This document shows, piece after piece, positions 21,835-33,525 of a stretch of 64,000 nucleotides of DNA; the stretch's first letter is position 1; each line of letters starts with the position of its first letter. The stretch is from Halicephalobus mephisto (Eukaryota > Nematoda > Chromadorea > Rhabditida > Panagrolaimidae): assembly GCA_009193035.1 (NCBI GenBank), contig SWDT01000180.1, positions 1 through 64,000 on the forward strand, in the 5' to 3' direction. Position numbers and translations under genes: made by a program. The notes below the pieces were generated by a model, which saw only the letters and a program-made list of their open reading frames with translations, did not search any database and had not been told where the DNA came from.

Positions 21835-22530
21835 AAACGATAGCGGCCCGTTTGGCCAACGACAGCTGGGATCGCTGTCCAGTCTGCATCTTAGTCCTTT
21901 TTGACGTTTTTTCAATCTCAAAAATTCATATTATCGTTATTAACGGTTCCTAAATTGCCGTATTTGACGTTATTTAAAAATCAAAGACACGTTTAACTGA
22001 CGACAGCTGAGATTGGTTCCTAGTCTTCATTCTGCCATTTTTAACGTTTTTATTATTGGGATGTTTGCATTTTTGTCATTGATGGCTTTAAAATTGCCAT
22101 AGTTGACATTATTAGGAAACTAAAGGAACACTAGGCCAACGACAGCCGGATCGCTCCCAGTTTTGCCTCACGTTTTTGAGTTTTTTTTAATTTTAAATTT
22201 TGGATTTTAAATTTTCTTTTTTATAATCATTAATGATTTTCGGATTATTTGTCATGCTTTAACATCCGTCATCGTCAGACGGTAACGGAATATTTGATTA
22301 AGAACAGCTGGGATCGATGTCTTGTTTGTGCCTAAATTTTTGAATATTTTTCATCTTGAGTGATTTCTTACATTCTTTTATTGTTATTAATGATTTTTGA
22401 ATTATTGGTTTTTAATGTTTGTCAACGTCAAATAGTAAAAGAACATTTGGCCAAGGACAACTGAGATCGCTCTCCCGTTTGCACTTTAGTCTTTGACGTT
22501 TTTCATTTTAAATTTCTTCTTTTATCGTGG
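21835..22530 (+). repeat. Five degenerate ~150 bp units upstream of the kinase gene, with E-boxes
   Basis: Units (near 21850, 21995, 22130, 22295, 22445) share TTTGGCCAACGACAGCTGGG, then ATCGCT, a TTTGACGTTTTT block and a trailing TTATTGTTATTAATGA stretch. CAGCTG is intact in three of five. The position 0.5-1.2 kb before the coding start makes a repeated enhancer possible; that is inference. Confidence 0.75.
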
Positions 22531-22694
22531 TTATTGTTGTTCGTTTTTATATTTTTTAATATATTTTGCCGATGATCTGCCGACGAATTGCGCGTATTCG
22601 GGTAGTTTTATTGGTTTTAAACTTTGTAACTCGATCTGACGTGTAATCAAGACGTGCCGGCTTTCGTCTTATGGTTTCATATATGCATTTTCAG

Positions 22695-22745
22695 CTTTTC
22701 GGAGTACTCGTGTGGGCGTCGAGGAAACGACGTGCTTCGAGAAGG
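22695..22745 (+). other. Possible 5' leader exon of the SIK gene
   Basis: 51 bases bounded by GCATTTTCAG and GAAG|GTGAAA, GC-rich relative to its flanks. It would be 5' UTR because the next segment (from about 22844, after TTATCCCAG) contains stops before the kinase ATG. Confidence 0.3.
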
Positions 22746-23016
22746 TGAAAACCAAAATCGCCCACTGAAATTGCGTCAATTGTGAAATTCACCTGGGAAA
22801 AAGAATATCTTTAATAATCTTCCCTAATTATCCCAGCAATATTCAGTGGTAATGCCCCATAGTTGTGTCAAAGTATTCCCCTTGGACTCGATTCGTTATT
22901 GAATAAACTTCTTTGGCAAGCTGCTGTTGCGCAGCCAGAAAGTAGCAACGCCGCCAACAACACGACTGGTCCAAGCCGCGACGTCTCCGGCGACGTTCGG
23001 CAATCATCGACGTATA

Positions 23017-26000
23017 ATGGAAGATACGCCGATGAACGAGCTTTTGCCGGATCCATTGACCCCCTCCACAACAGCATCCGTTCCTCCCACCAATGGACCC
23101 AATCTCACTCAACGAAGAAGTCCGAAAGAACGACGGATGAGGCTGGAGAAGATAGGCATGTACAGGATCGGCAGGACCCTCGGCCATGGGAACTTCGCCC
23201 AGGTCAAAGTCGGCTATCATGAAATCGCAAATACCAAAGTGGCAGTGAAAGTAGTGGACACTCAGACTCTTGACCCTGAAAATCTCACAAAAATAGAACG
23301 GGAAATTAAATTGTTGCAAAAATTAAATCACCCGTTTATTATCAAGCTTTACGAGGTAATTTTAATTAAATTTAATATTTTCATATATGAATTTAAGGTA
23401 ATTCGGTCAGAGAGATACTGGTATATAGTCACAGAGTACGTTGGCGGCGGTGAATTGTTCGATATGCTTACAGATAAAGGAAAACAGCCAGAAAACGAAG
23501 CTCGAAGGTTATTTCAGCAAATCGTTTCTGCCGTTGCGGGATGTCACGGCAAAGGAATCGTTCACAGGGATATAAAAGCCGAGAATCTCCTATTAGATAA
23601 AGAAAACAATATAAAATTAATCGGTAAGGGTTATTTTTTGATTAAAAAAATAACGAGTTTTCAGATTTTGGATTTAGCAACATCCAGAATCCAGATTCTT
23701 TATTGTCGACGTGGTGTGGAAGTCCACCGTATGCTGCTCCAGAGTTGCTACTTGGACAGGAATACGACGGAACCAAATCCGACGTCTGGAGTCTTGGGGT
23801 TATTTTGTATATTCTCGTCACTGCTGGATTTCCGTTTCCTGGAGATTCCGTCGATAAACTTAAAAGAGCTGTTCTGAACGATCATCTAAAAATCCCCTTC
23901 TGGGTATCTGTCGGTGAGTTGGATTTTTCGAATTTCATATATGTCGATTGTTGGGATAGAAGCCAGAAGTATGATAACAATAATCTTCACCAGCACAATA
24001 AGATACAAAATATAATTATTGTATATATTCTACATGATGCAACCGAGGATCTGACTCATGTCCTACTGTATTTCACACTTCCTGATACTCTGGCTATCTC
24101 TCCAGGTCCTCTTTTGTAGTCCAGTTTCTGTCTCAACAGTAATCTAATAATAGATAGGATTATGCGGACTAAAAACCACCTGTTAAGACAGAAACCGGAA
24201 GTACATAATCTTTATTAGCACAATAAGACACAGACAACAATTATATCTCCTACACAATACAACCGAGGGTCTTACTGATTCCCTACAGTATTCCATGGTC
24301 CCTGATATTCAGACTATCGCTCCTGGTCGTCTCTCTTTTTGGTTTAGTTTCCTCTCTCAACACTAACAATGAAACCCGTTTATGATACGGTAACTGAGTC
24401 TTAGTTGAAGTATTTTGAATATCTATTGATAATTTCATATATGAAAGTTAACCCTTTAAAGCAGATAGTGTTAGGTTTTATATGTCCTAATCCAGAAAGT
24501 TCTATCTCAAAAAAATTTAGTTCCAGAAAATTGATTACGAAATAATTATCACGCAAAAAACCAAAATTTTAGACTGTTTTAATTTTTAAAAACTTCTGGA
24601 TATGCACGTCGGGATGGTTTCGTAAAAAATTCATGTGTGGTTTTCATATTATACGGTTGATTATGAAGTCATCGTGCAAAATTCGAATTGTCATGTGGGC
24701 TTACTGTAGCTCAGGAATTCATGTAAAATAAATTTTTAGAAACACTAATATTTGGTTTTTACAGTAATGGAGTAGTTTGAATTTTCAGAATGCTCTGATC
24801 TCATCCGTAAAATGTTAACCGTTGCTCCTGGAAAGAGATATAGTTTATCTCAAGTAACCCAGCATCGATGGTTTGTCCGTGACATTCCAGAAAACATCAA
24901 AACTTTAATAAAAACAAGTTTGAAACTAGATGGACCTAAATCTGCAATTTCTCATCCAAATATTACTTCTGCTAATCTCACAGTGGATAGGAGATTCAGC
25001 ACAAAACCACTAGATCCTGCTGTATTGATTTTTATGCAACAACATTCCACCTGGTCAGAAGAACAAATTGCAGATGTAAGTGTTTTTAATTTTGAAATTT
25101 TATTATTTGAAAAAAAATTATTAACTTTCTTAAATATCTTTATTTTGTTTTATATTTCGTTATTTGAAAAGAAATTATTAACTTTCTTAAATATTTTTAT
25201 TTTATTTTATATTTTGTTATTTGAAAAGAAATTATTAACTTTCTTAAATATCTTTATTTTAAATTTTATTATTTGAAAAGAAATTTATTAACTTTCTTGG
25301 ATATCTTTATTTTATTTTAAGTTTTGTTATTTAAGAAAGATTTTGTTAATGTTTTTATTTAAAAAGTGTATAATTTTTTAGTTGTTTTAAAAATTTTTTT
25401 TAAATTTATTAACTTTGCTTTAGGACGTGCTAAAACAAAATTTCGAGAGTCCTATTTTTGCCACTTACGAATTGTTGAACAACAAACTTGCTGAATTCAA
25501 AGATATACAAATTGAAGACGACGATCAGCCACGTAGAGGATCTCGTGGATCAATCATTTCCGGCAGAGCAAATGTTGAACCTGAAACTACACAAACTACG
25601 ATTCCTGCTCATCATTTGGCGAAATTGAGCTTGTCAACAAGTCAGGATTACGTGAGTTTTGTAAATTATTTAAAAAAATAATAATTTAATTCAGGATTCT
25701 GATGACAGTAGTGCAAGTGATTTAACGACAAATGAGGAATCAAATTCTCCGAGATATCGTGGTGGAATTACGTATTCTAGAAGAAGATTAAGAAGAAATT
25801 TGTATCAAGATATTCCAGAACAACAACCATCAGAACAAAGAAGACATACATTATGTGCTGCTGATAGAGTACCTGTTAATCCGTTATTACCTGCCCAACC
25901 TATTCCTGCATTAGATACTGTTGTTTTAGCAAATGCAGCTGCAATGGCAATGGCTAATTATGCTAGATTACAACAACTTCAAAGACATCATCAAATTGTT

Positions 26001-28200
26001 CAACAACAAACGATGAATAATATTGCGGGAAATGTGCCATTTGTTAATATTCCTGTTTCTCGTAAGTTTTGATTTTTTTAATTTGTATAAAATTAGAATT
26101 TAAAAATTTATTAGAAAGTTTTAAAATGAAAATTTAAAATTTTTAGAATTAAGTAGAGAAGTTTGGAATTTTTTATAAATTTTAATGAAGCTTTTGGAGT
26201 CTTCTGTGGTCCGTCAGAAATTTCCTAAATTACGTGTTAAAGTAGAAATCAGAAGTAAAATAATAATCTTTACTAAAGCAATAAAAGACGGTATAATTAT
26301 TATATTCATTACAAATGCAACTGGAAGTACCGCACGTGCTTTATAGTGTTCTACGGTCCCTGATAGTCAAGCTATCGCTCCAGGACCTTTCTTTTTAGTT
26401 TAGTCTTCTGTCATAACACTTCACTAAGAGATTCTAAAGTTTTGGAGTTTTTAATTATTTTGAAATTTTTAAAATTAGTTTAAATATCGAATTTTGAAAG
26501 ATTAGAAATTTGTCATGCGATATTTTTTAGTTTTTATAATGATTTGGTTTTTTAGAAGAACGTCGTGCGAGTGCGAATGAAGCACTGCTGGGACTTAATA
26601 GCTATGCTCATTTGTTGGCAGCTTGCTCGACGATAGGGATGACGGCGACGGATCGAGGAATTAATACTCCTATTACGGGCCAGACTCCGAGACCTAGTGT
26701 TGAAGAAGAAGGTCAATCGTACTTGAATCATTATGGATCGTCTAAAAGGAATACTATTCATGATTTTCCGAAAAATACATTGAAATTGTCGATGCAGGAT
26801 TCACAACCAGGAAATGCAATGTCTTCGTTGAATGGATTACCTACTAATTCTCTAAGTTCTAGACATAGTAGAACACCGTATGCTAAACAAAATGGAAATG
26901 AAAGAAGAAGTAGTTGGGCTTCGTCAACGACGTCTGCGACTGGACATCATTTGAGTCCGCAACAACATGCTCAGTTGGAGAAATTATATAAACAAGCAAC
27001 AAGTGGAACGGATTCTAGTTTGACAGGAGTGCAACAACTTCAGAAAGAATTTCAGAAGTTGAAAGCTTGTACTCAGGAACAATCTAATCCGGGTTCAAGT
27101 ACTCATCTGCAGAATAGGTCGTTTAGTATGGTTCCTAATTCGCTTCTGGAAATGAAAGCTCCGACAATCAGCATTACGGATGAGAATAATAGATGTCTTC
27201 AGCCGTCGTCGGGATCATATGATCCTCTTTCTTTTCTTCAGAAGTCTAGTCAGGTAAGATATTAGTAATTAAAAATGAAGGTTTTCATGAAATTGGTTGG
27301 GAATTTGTAGCAAGTTTGGGGAATTTAGGTAAAAGAACGAGAGGGAGGGGACAGGGAGAGTCGATTGTGACTGGTTTTTGACTCGCTCTTGTTGCGCGGG
27401 AATTTTGAAAAATTAGAAAGTTTTTTGTTATGAATTTTTGGAGTTTTTATTTTAATAATTATGAGGATTTCTATTAGATTCTGGAATGAATTATGAATCT
27501 TCCATAGATTCTGTAGATTTTGGAAGTTTTGAATAAATTTTAAAATTGTTATTTTAGCCAGCACAGTCACAGACGATGGGAGGTCAGCAACGACCTGCTA
27601 CTGTAATTGGATTCGCTCCTGCTTCTTCTACAGCAAGTACTCCAGAAAACCAACCAGCAAACTCTATGGTCAAGTATTTCTTTATTCCTGTTAGTCTGGA
27701 AATTGCCATCGAACGTTTGCCGAAATTTACATCCATGGTTCCTGAGTTGATTTTCGAAGTGGCTCCTGACACTAAATTTGATCAAAGTAGGTTTATTCTT
27801 TGATTTAAACATCAATTTTTTGTTTTTATTCAAATTTTACTTTTTTATTTTTACATATCAAGCTTAATTTTCGATTTATATATGAATTTCATTTCTGATT
27901 TGTGTAACAATTTTGTTTTTGGTTTATGAGTTTTATTTTGTGAATTTCATTTTTGATTTGTGGATGAAATTTATTTTTTATATATGGACTTTACTTTCGG
28001 TCTACATATCTGGCTTTTCAGGTGTTGCACGAGTCCGGTTTTCTCACAATAATGGCAGCATACTGTTCGAAATGGTGCTCCACAGAATGGATCAATCTCC
28101 CAATATTTCTAGAACTGAATTTACCCTTATTAATGGAGACGCTAACGAATACGATGCTCTGAGGACGAAATTACTGACAATTTTCAACGAAATTTGTTGA
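23017..28200 (+). CDS. kin-29: Salt-inducible kinase (KIN-29/SIK, AMPK-related), 9 exons
   Basis: LKB1-activated Ser/Thr kinase; family members phosphorylate CRTC co-activators and class IIa HDACs, and in C. elegans KIN-29 acts in chemosensory gene control. Exons: 23017-23355, 23398-23623, 23665-23913, 24789-25075, 25424-25651, 25695-26061, 26556-27253, 27558-27786, 28022-28200; 933 residues with all phases consistent. Kinase domain about 49-300: Gly loop LGHGNFAQV, VAVK (K78), HRDIKAEN (D171), DFGFSN, and activation loop LSTWCGSPPYAAPE with the LKB1-site Thr204. A UBA-like segment (exons 4-5, EEQIADDVLKQNFE) follows. Then comes a long Ser/Gln-rich tail with PKA/14-3-3-like RRHTLC (about 495) and RRSSWAS. 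The C-terminal about 70 residues (ARVRFSHNNGSILFEMVLHR...) resemble a KA1 domain. I chose the first ATG in frame before the kinase domain; an upstream frame start without ATG is possible. Confidence 0.93.
23947..24140 (+). mobile_element. MITE-like element type 1, copy 1 (SIK intron 3)
   Basis: About 190 bp ending in GTTTCTGTCTCAACAG, with a degenerate inverted counterpart at the left end (TGTTGGGATAGAAGCCAG). The interior (AATCTTCACCAGCACAATAA, then GATGCAACCGAGGA, then CTGATACTCTGGCTATCTC) recurs at 24180-24365 and 26233-26420. Confidence 0.7.
24180..24365 (+). mobile_element. MITE-like element type 1, copy 2 (SIK intron 3)
   Basis: The left end CTGTTAAGACAGAAAC is the inverted complement of the right end of copy 1 with one mismatch; its own right end is slightly decayed (GTTTCCTCTCTCAACAC). 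It lies about 40 bp after copy 1 in the same orientation. Confidence 0.7.
24400..24788 (+). repeat. Sense-oriented intron repeat in SIK intron 3
   Basis: From about 24420 to 24690: TATGTCCTAATCCAGAAAGT, GATTACGAAATAATTATCAC, CCAAAATTTTAGACTG, then GTCGGGATGGTTTCGTAAAA. The same order is seen in MGRN1-like intron 2 and MBOAT7-like intron 2. Confidence 0.65.
25076..25423. repeat. Tandem intron expansion in the SIK gene
   Basis: Intron 4 holds four to five copies of a roughly 62 bp unit (TTATTTGAAAAGAAATTATT, then AACTTTCTTAAATATCTTTA). No further content. Confidence 0.8.
26233..26420 (+). mobile_element. MITE-like element type 1, copy 3 (SIK intron 6)
   Basis: Third copy, more diverged, with ends GTGTTAAAGTAGAAATC and GTCTTCTGTCATAACAC and the same interior order (TAATCTTTACTAAAGCAATA, AATGCAACTGGAAG, CCTGATAGTCAAGCTATCGC). 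No open frame; non-autonomous. Confidence 0.7.
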
Positions 28201-28758
28201 ATTAAAAATACCTTGCCAATTTGGCGTGCTTATTTTTAATATTAGAATAGTGATAGTGATTCGTATTTCACTCAAATAGATCCTCTCAAAACCGGTTTCG
28301 TCAAAATTGAAGGTGAAGTAATTTTTGTAGATTTTTGTCTTTCATAATTAAAATATTTTTCCTGCATCCCACAATTTTGAATCACTTTTATGCTCTATTT
28401 TATTGGAATTAATAATTTAAATTAAAATTTTTCATTTTAAAACGTGATTTAGATTTTTTGGAATCTTTAGATTTTTGTTTTTTGGAAATTATGAATTAAA
28501 AATTTTAATTTTAATTATTAATTTTAAATAAAATTAGAGTAATTTGTTTTTTACGTGTCTCCTGATCTTGTCTGAGGACGCGAGTTCGCTTGTATGGAAA
28601 TCGTCGCCAAAAATCACTCAAGGGGTATTTTTTGCCATTTTTAACAACATTCAGCTTCATTGTATTTTGATATGTTAATCGATGAAATAAATGTAATTTA
28701 TATTATTGTAGAAAAAAAAATTTTATGAGATCTATGATTTTAAAAAAAAAACCGGAAT
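28201..28758. other. Convergent 3' flank between the SIK and CUB-LDLa genes
   Basis: Probably the 3' UTR of the kinase gene up to AATAAA at 28686-28691. A GC-richer patch (28560-28640, CTTGTCTGAGGACGCGAGTT) has no coding sense. The minus-strand gene ends at 28759. Confidence 0.5.
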
Positions 28759-31260
28759 TTAAATCATTATATTAGGATTTGTTTGGATGTAAGCATAATC
28801 ACTTGGAGCAGGTGTAGCTGGAGGCACGGGCACGATGTAATAAGAACCTCCTGATCTGGCAGATGGATTTGAGGTAGATTTCATGGTTGTTGTGGTATTT
28901 GTTATTTGATCTGTCATTGAATATTGAGCAGTTATATAAGCTTGTTGCCTAAAAATTTACTTTTTAGAATTTTTAAAATTTTTATTTTTAGAATTTTAAA
29001 AAAATTTACTTTTTAGAATTTTTAAAATTTTTAGAATATTCAAAATTTTGAAAAACGTAGATATTTTTGAAACTTTTTGGAAATTGATTGAAATTTCTAG
29101 AATCCAGTTGAAGATACTTGAAATTTTAAAAAGCTTCCAAAATTTATGAAAATTTTTAAAATTTTGTGTTTTTTTAGGTCTTCAAATTGTGTAAAAATTT
29201 CGAAAATATAGAAATTTCTGGATGTTCTCGAAATTTGACTGGGGGATTCGGAAGCCTTCTAAGTTCTTATTTAAGTTTCTGGAGGTTTCTAAAATTTTTA
29301 AACTTTCTGAAATTTTCTAGATTTTTAGGTTTTTTGAGTTTTTTGGAAATTTCCAAAGTCTTCCAGGACCTCATCTGGCCTTCTGGAGCCTTCGAGAATC
29401 GAACAAAAATCGAATTTTTAAAAATTTCTAAAAAAGCCCAAAAATTCGTTCTGAGATTACTTCGTGATGAAATCTGATTTTTGAACAGTACGGTATTAAT
29501 GAACGTACATATTTACTGGTATTTTGGAGTAATCGCTGATGACGACGTTCGGGAGTCCTTGAGAAGGCGGAGCGAAATTGGGAATCGGAGGTCGTTGAAT
29601 GAGTGATTCTGCGGCATTTCCGAAAGGCTTTGAAGTCGTCTTTTTTGTTTTGAGACAATCTGGCATGAGAAAGTAGAAAATTGTGCAGATGGTACAGCAG
29701 ACAAGGACCCCGATTGTCACTATCGCAAGACAAAAAAGCAGTTTTCTCGGTCCATCGAGTTTACTGAATAAATCCGTCGCCATATCTGCAATTATCGCAT
29801 TATAAAAATTGGAAATAAAACTTTCTAAAAATAATCTTGACCAGAAATTATAACAAATTAAAAATTAGGAAATTTAATTTTTAATCATTTTTCGATGATC
29901 CTGGAGGTGTTTGGAAATTTCTGTAGAATTTTGGATAGTTGAATATAAAAGTTGAAAATAAAAGTTTTTAAAAATAGTCTTGATGGGAATTTGTAAGTTT
30001 TCTAAGAAATTAGAGAATTTTCGGGGGTTTGAGAAGCTTCTGACTTCTGGAAGACTTCCAAGAGGACTTCAGAAGTCTCGGAGATTTCACAATCTCTTGC
30101 AGAATCCTGGAGAACTTCCAAGAGGAATTCAGAAGTCCTAGAGATTTCACAATCTCCTGGAGAATCCTGGAAGCTTCTATGAACTTTGAAAATCCCCACC
30201 AAATTCCAGATTTCCAAAGATTTCTTCGGACTTCTGGAATATTCTAAAAACTTCCTACAAGATTCCAAAAGTTTCTATTTAATTCTGAAAACTTCCAGAA
30301 ACTTTTTCGAAATCCAAGAATCTTCTAGAATTCTCCATGACTTTTTATGAAATTCCACAGATCTCCAGAAGCTTCCGCAAGATTCTACTAGACTATTAAG
30401 AAATGTTGACTCAATTTTGGAATTCTTCAGAAACTTCTTTAAAGTTACCGAAATTTCAAAATCCGTAGTTTTCGACAGAATTTAGGAAAAATAATGTAAA
30501 ATTTAACTTGAAGAACTTACTTTTGCAATTATGAGCTATTTGTCTGGATTTGTCCAGATCAGAAGCGTCTTGACAGTCTGCGAATCTGTTACAAGCCAGA
30601 TCCGACGGAATGCACTCCATGTTCGAACACTGGAATTCCTCGTTCAGGAGACAGGGATGGTCATCTGTGGGTTTCCTGAAGGCCGACCAGAGGATTCTGA
30701 ATCCGCTTTCTTCATTTTTCGTCTTTATTTTGTCGTCCGTATGCCACCACAACGTGAGGGCGTTCTGGGTGGAGAGGATTATCTGGCTGTTGTTCCAGAG
30801 GGGTCCGCAGAGGTTCCCGACGATCGGACCTGGTTTCCTTTGGGATTCTGAAGTCCGGTCGAACTCCTCCGGATCCACGGAATTCTCATGCTGAAACACT
30901 TCCAAACTACCGTAAATCCGTCAAAAAACTTACATCCAAAACATGAAGCGAATCTTGTTCGCAAATCCCGGAAATCCCAGGAATACTGAAGTCCAAAATC
31001 CTGAGCCGGATCTGGTACCCCAAAGGAGCCACTATCATCAAAATACAGTTCTTAGAACCCCTATATGGAGAAGTACCGTATCCACTGTGGGATATCAGAA
31101 TCCCCGACTTCCCGGTGAGAGTCCTCCCGATGTAAGGGTTGCACTTCTCCCACTGGTTGGTTCCGTCCAGATAACTGATGCTCGGGTCATAAGCAGTCGA
31201 ATCAGAAACCAAAAAATAAAAACAAAATAATGAATAAAATTCCGATAAAAACCACTTCAT
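28759..31260 (-). CDS. Single-pass membrane protein with CUB and LDL-receptor class A domains
   Basis: Exons 31260-30934, 30890-30521, 29785-29517 and terminal 28948-28759. Order: signal peptide (about residues 1-24, hydrophobic FYSLFCFYFLVS); one CUB domain split between exons 1 and 2 (ILISHSGYGTSPY, NCILMIVAP, LHVLD...GNLCG); one LDLa module (CLLNEEFQCSNMECIP...CNRFADCQDASD); a transmembrane helix (LLFCLAIVTIGVLVCCTIC); and a cytoplasmic tail that is Pro-rich, ending in a Tyr/Thr/Gln-rich last exon. Architecture is like LDLRAD2 or NETO/SOL-2-type receptor auxiliary proteins, but with only one CUB; ligand and partner unknown. The first three exons join in phase. The last exon needs two carried bases while exon 3 ends in phase 0, so a small exon of length 3n+2 is probably missing between 29517 and 28948. 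The ATG lies 6 bases after a TTTTTTCAG acceptor. Confidence 0.8.
29885..30378 (-). repeat. Left arm of a ~490 bp inverted repeat
   Basis: Lies in intron 2 of the CUB-LDLa gene. It is the reverse complement of 32390-32880 with few changes. Both arms contain the same internal repetition of AGATTTCACAATCTC units (about 58 bp apart). Confidence 0.9.
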
Positions 31261-32389
31261 GATTATCTGAAAAAATAAAATTATTTCAAAAAATAAAAAA
31301 TTTTAGAAATTTTGAAATAAAAAAAAATTAAAATTACTTCGAAAAATTAAAAATAAAATTATTTAAAAAAAATAATTTCAAAAAATTAAAAATTTTAGAA
31401 AGTTTAAAATTTAAAAAAAAATTAAAATTATTTTGAAAAATTTCGAAATTAATTTTTATAATTATATTTTTTTAAATTTGTTTGAAAAATTAAAAATTAA
31501 AATTATATAAAATAAAAAATCTTTTATCTATTTTTAGGGACTGATTTTTATATATAAAAATTCTGAAAGATTTCCAACAAATCTCAACCATGACCAAAAA
31601 ACGGATTAATTTCTATATTAAACAAAAATCGGTCAAAAATAATCCAAAAACCAAACAAATACTTGACCTATCGACCCGGAAATAAACAAAAAAATTTTAA
31701 AATAATAAAAATAATAGAAAATTTTCAAAAATAATTAAAAAATTTAAAATTTAAAAAATTAAAAATTCTAAAAAAAAATAAAAAAATTAAAAATAAGTAT
31801 TTTTTTTTAATTTTAAATTTTAAAAATAATGAAAATTTTAATATTTTCGAAAATAATTAAGAATAATAAATTTTAAAAATAATGAAAATTTTAAAAATGT
31901 TTAGAAATAATTTTAAATTTTAAAAATAATAAAAAGTTTAATATTTTCGAAAATAATTAAAAATAATAAATTTAATTTGAATTTGTTAAATTATGTTTCA
32001 GATAATTTGCGGGGTAATAAAATTCCCCCGGTGAAAACAAAGATGGGCGAAGATTTATTAGCTTTTCCGATAGCAAGACTGCTGGACAAAATGAAAAATG
32101 ACTCCTGATGAAAAGTGGCCCAATTCTATTGATTATTATCAGTTTAATTGAAATAAAAAAAAACTGCTTCATTCGGCGTTTTAAAAGTTCAAATTATCGC
32201 AATATTATAAAAAATAAGCTTTTTACATTCTAAAATAATTTTTTAATTTTGTAAAAATAAATTTCACTTTAATTTTATAAGAATTTTTTAAAACTTCTGG
32301 AGTCTTGAAGAAGACTGAGATTTTTGAGTTTTTTAAAGCTTCTGAAGACTTCTAGAATCTTGTAGGAAGTTTTCAGAATATCCCAAAAG
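31261..32389. other. 5' flank of the CUB-LDLa gene
   Basis: Begins with a TTTTTTCAG acceptor (31267-31275), probably a trans-splice site. The rest is AT-rich with AAAATAATTAAAAAT-type low complexity. A small balanced patch (31990-32110) has no recognised content. Confidence 0.4.
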
Positions 32390-32880
32390 TCAGTAGAAGC
32401 TTCTGGAGATCTGTGGAATTTCATAAAAAGTCATGGAGAATTCTAGAAGATTCTTGGATTTCGAAAAAGTTTCTGGAAGTTTTCAGAATTAAATAGAAAC
32501 TTTTGGAATCTTGTAGGAAGTTTTTAGAATATTCCAGAAGTCCGAAGAAATCTTTGGAAGTCTGGAATTTTGTGGGGATTTTCAAAGTTCATAGAAGCTT
32601 CCAGGATTCTCCAGGAGATTGTGAAATCTCTAGGACTTCTGAATTCCTCTTGGAAGTTCTCCAGGATTCTGCAAGAGATTGTGAAATCTTCGAGACTTCT
32701 GAATTCCTCTTGGAAGTCTTCCAGAAGTCAGAAGCTTCCCAAACCCCCGAAAATTCTAATTTCTTCGAAAACTTACAAATTCCCATCAAGACTATTTTTA
32801 AAAACTTTTATTTTCAACTTTTATATTCAACTATCCAAAATTCTACAGAAATTTCCAAACACCTCCAGGATCTACCGAAA
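32390..32880 (+). repeat. Right arm of the inverted repeat
   Basis: Reverse-complement partner of 29885-30378. The two arms enclose the first two exons and promoter of the CUB-LDLa gene (spacer about 2.0 kb). The matching long open frames in both arms are repeat translations, not genes. Confidence 0.9.
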
Positions 32881-32978
32881 AATTCCCATCGAGATAATTT
32901 TATTTTTCGTTGTATACAAAATTACGGTATTATTTTCGAAAGTTTTTAACAAATGAAGCTCAAATTTTTTTGGAGAAA

Positions 32979-33131
32979 ATGGCACTAACGAATGAGAAGG
33001 GAAAACAAAGCAGAGCTCGTTCCAGTCAAGTGTCACAAATTCGAAGACCCAAGTGGACGTTTGATGGACAAGAGCCTAAAAAGGAATTCAAACCACCAAG
33101 GGCTTTAATCCAGAATACAGTACAAAACTAA
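32979..33131 (+). CDS. Possible 50-residue basic peptide or exon
   Basis: ATG to TAA frame rich in Lys, Arg, Gln and Pro (KGKQSRARSSQVSQIRRPKW), with non-repetitive, gene-like composition between the inverted repeat and a minisatellite. No splice partner, family or promoter recognised. Confidence 0.3.
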   Translation: MALTNEKGKQSRARSSQVSQIRRPKWTFDGQEPKKEFKPPRALIQNTVQN

Positions 33132-33164
33132 ATACAGTTCTATAATTTACAAAAAATTTAAATT

Positions 33165-33525
33165 TGCAAGTTGCGCGCAACATTGAAGCAAGTTGATCGA
33201 CAGTTGTATTTTTATAATTTTTAAATTAAAAAATTCGCAAGTTGCGCGCAATATTCCGGCAGATCAGCCAATATCAAATCCGCATATTGCATGCAACATT
33301 TGAACAAATTGATGTTTATATTTATATTTATAAAAATTCTAAAAATAAAGAAATCCGCATATTGCACGCAACATTTAAAGAAGTCAATGTTAAAATAAAA
33401 ATGCATATTGTACGCAATATTTGGGCAGCTTGGTCGAAATTCTTATGTTTATATTTATAAAAATTCTAAAAATAAAAAAATCCGCATATTGCACGCAACA
33501 TTCAGACAGACTGGCTTACCTAATT
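33165..33525 (-). repeat. Minisatellite of the TTGCGCGCAA family, array 1
   Basis: Five to six units whose core is ATATTGC[AG][CT]GCAA[CT]ATT, spaced by short poly-A/T. The orientation is opposite to the arrays at 40300-40980 and 47060-47545. Confidence 0.85.

Noticed and set aside
22843..23319. Long minus-strand frame and a second plus-strand frame over the first kinase exon
   Set aside because: Shadows of the real kinase frame, which carries the Gly loop and the catalytic Lys.
30002..30268. Open frame matching another at 32503-32949
   Set aside because: Both are translations of the two inverted-repeat arms, without start context, splice sites or recognisable protein.
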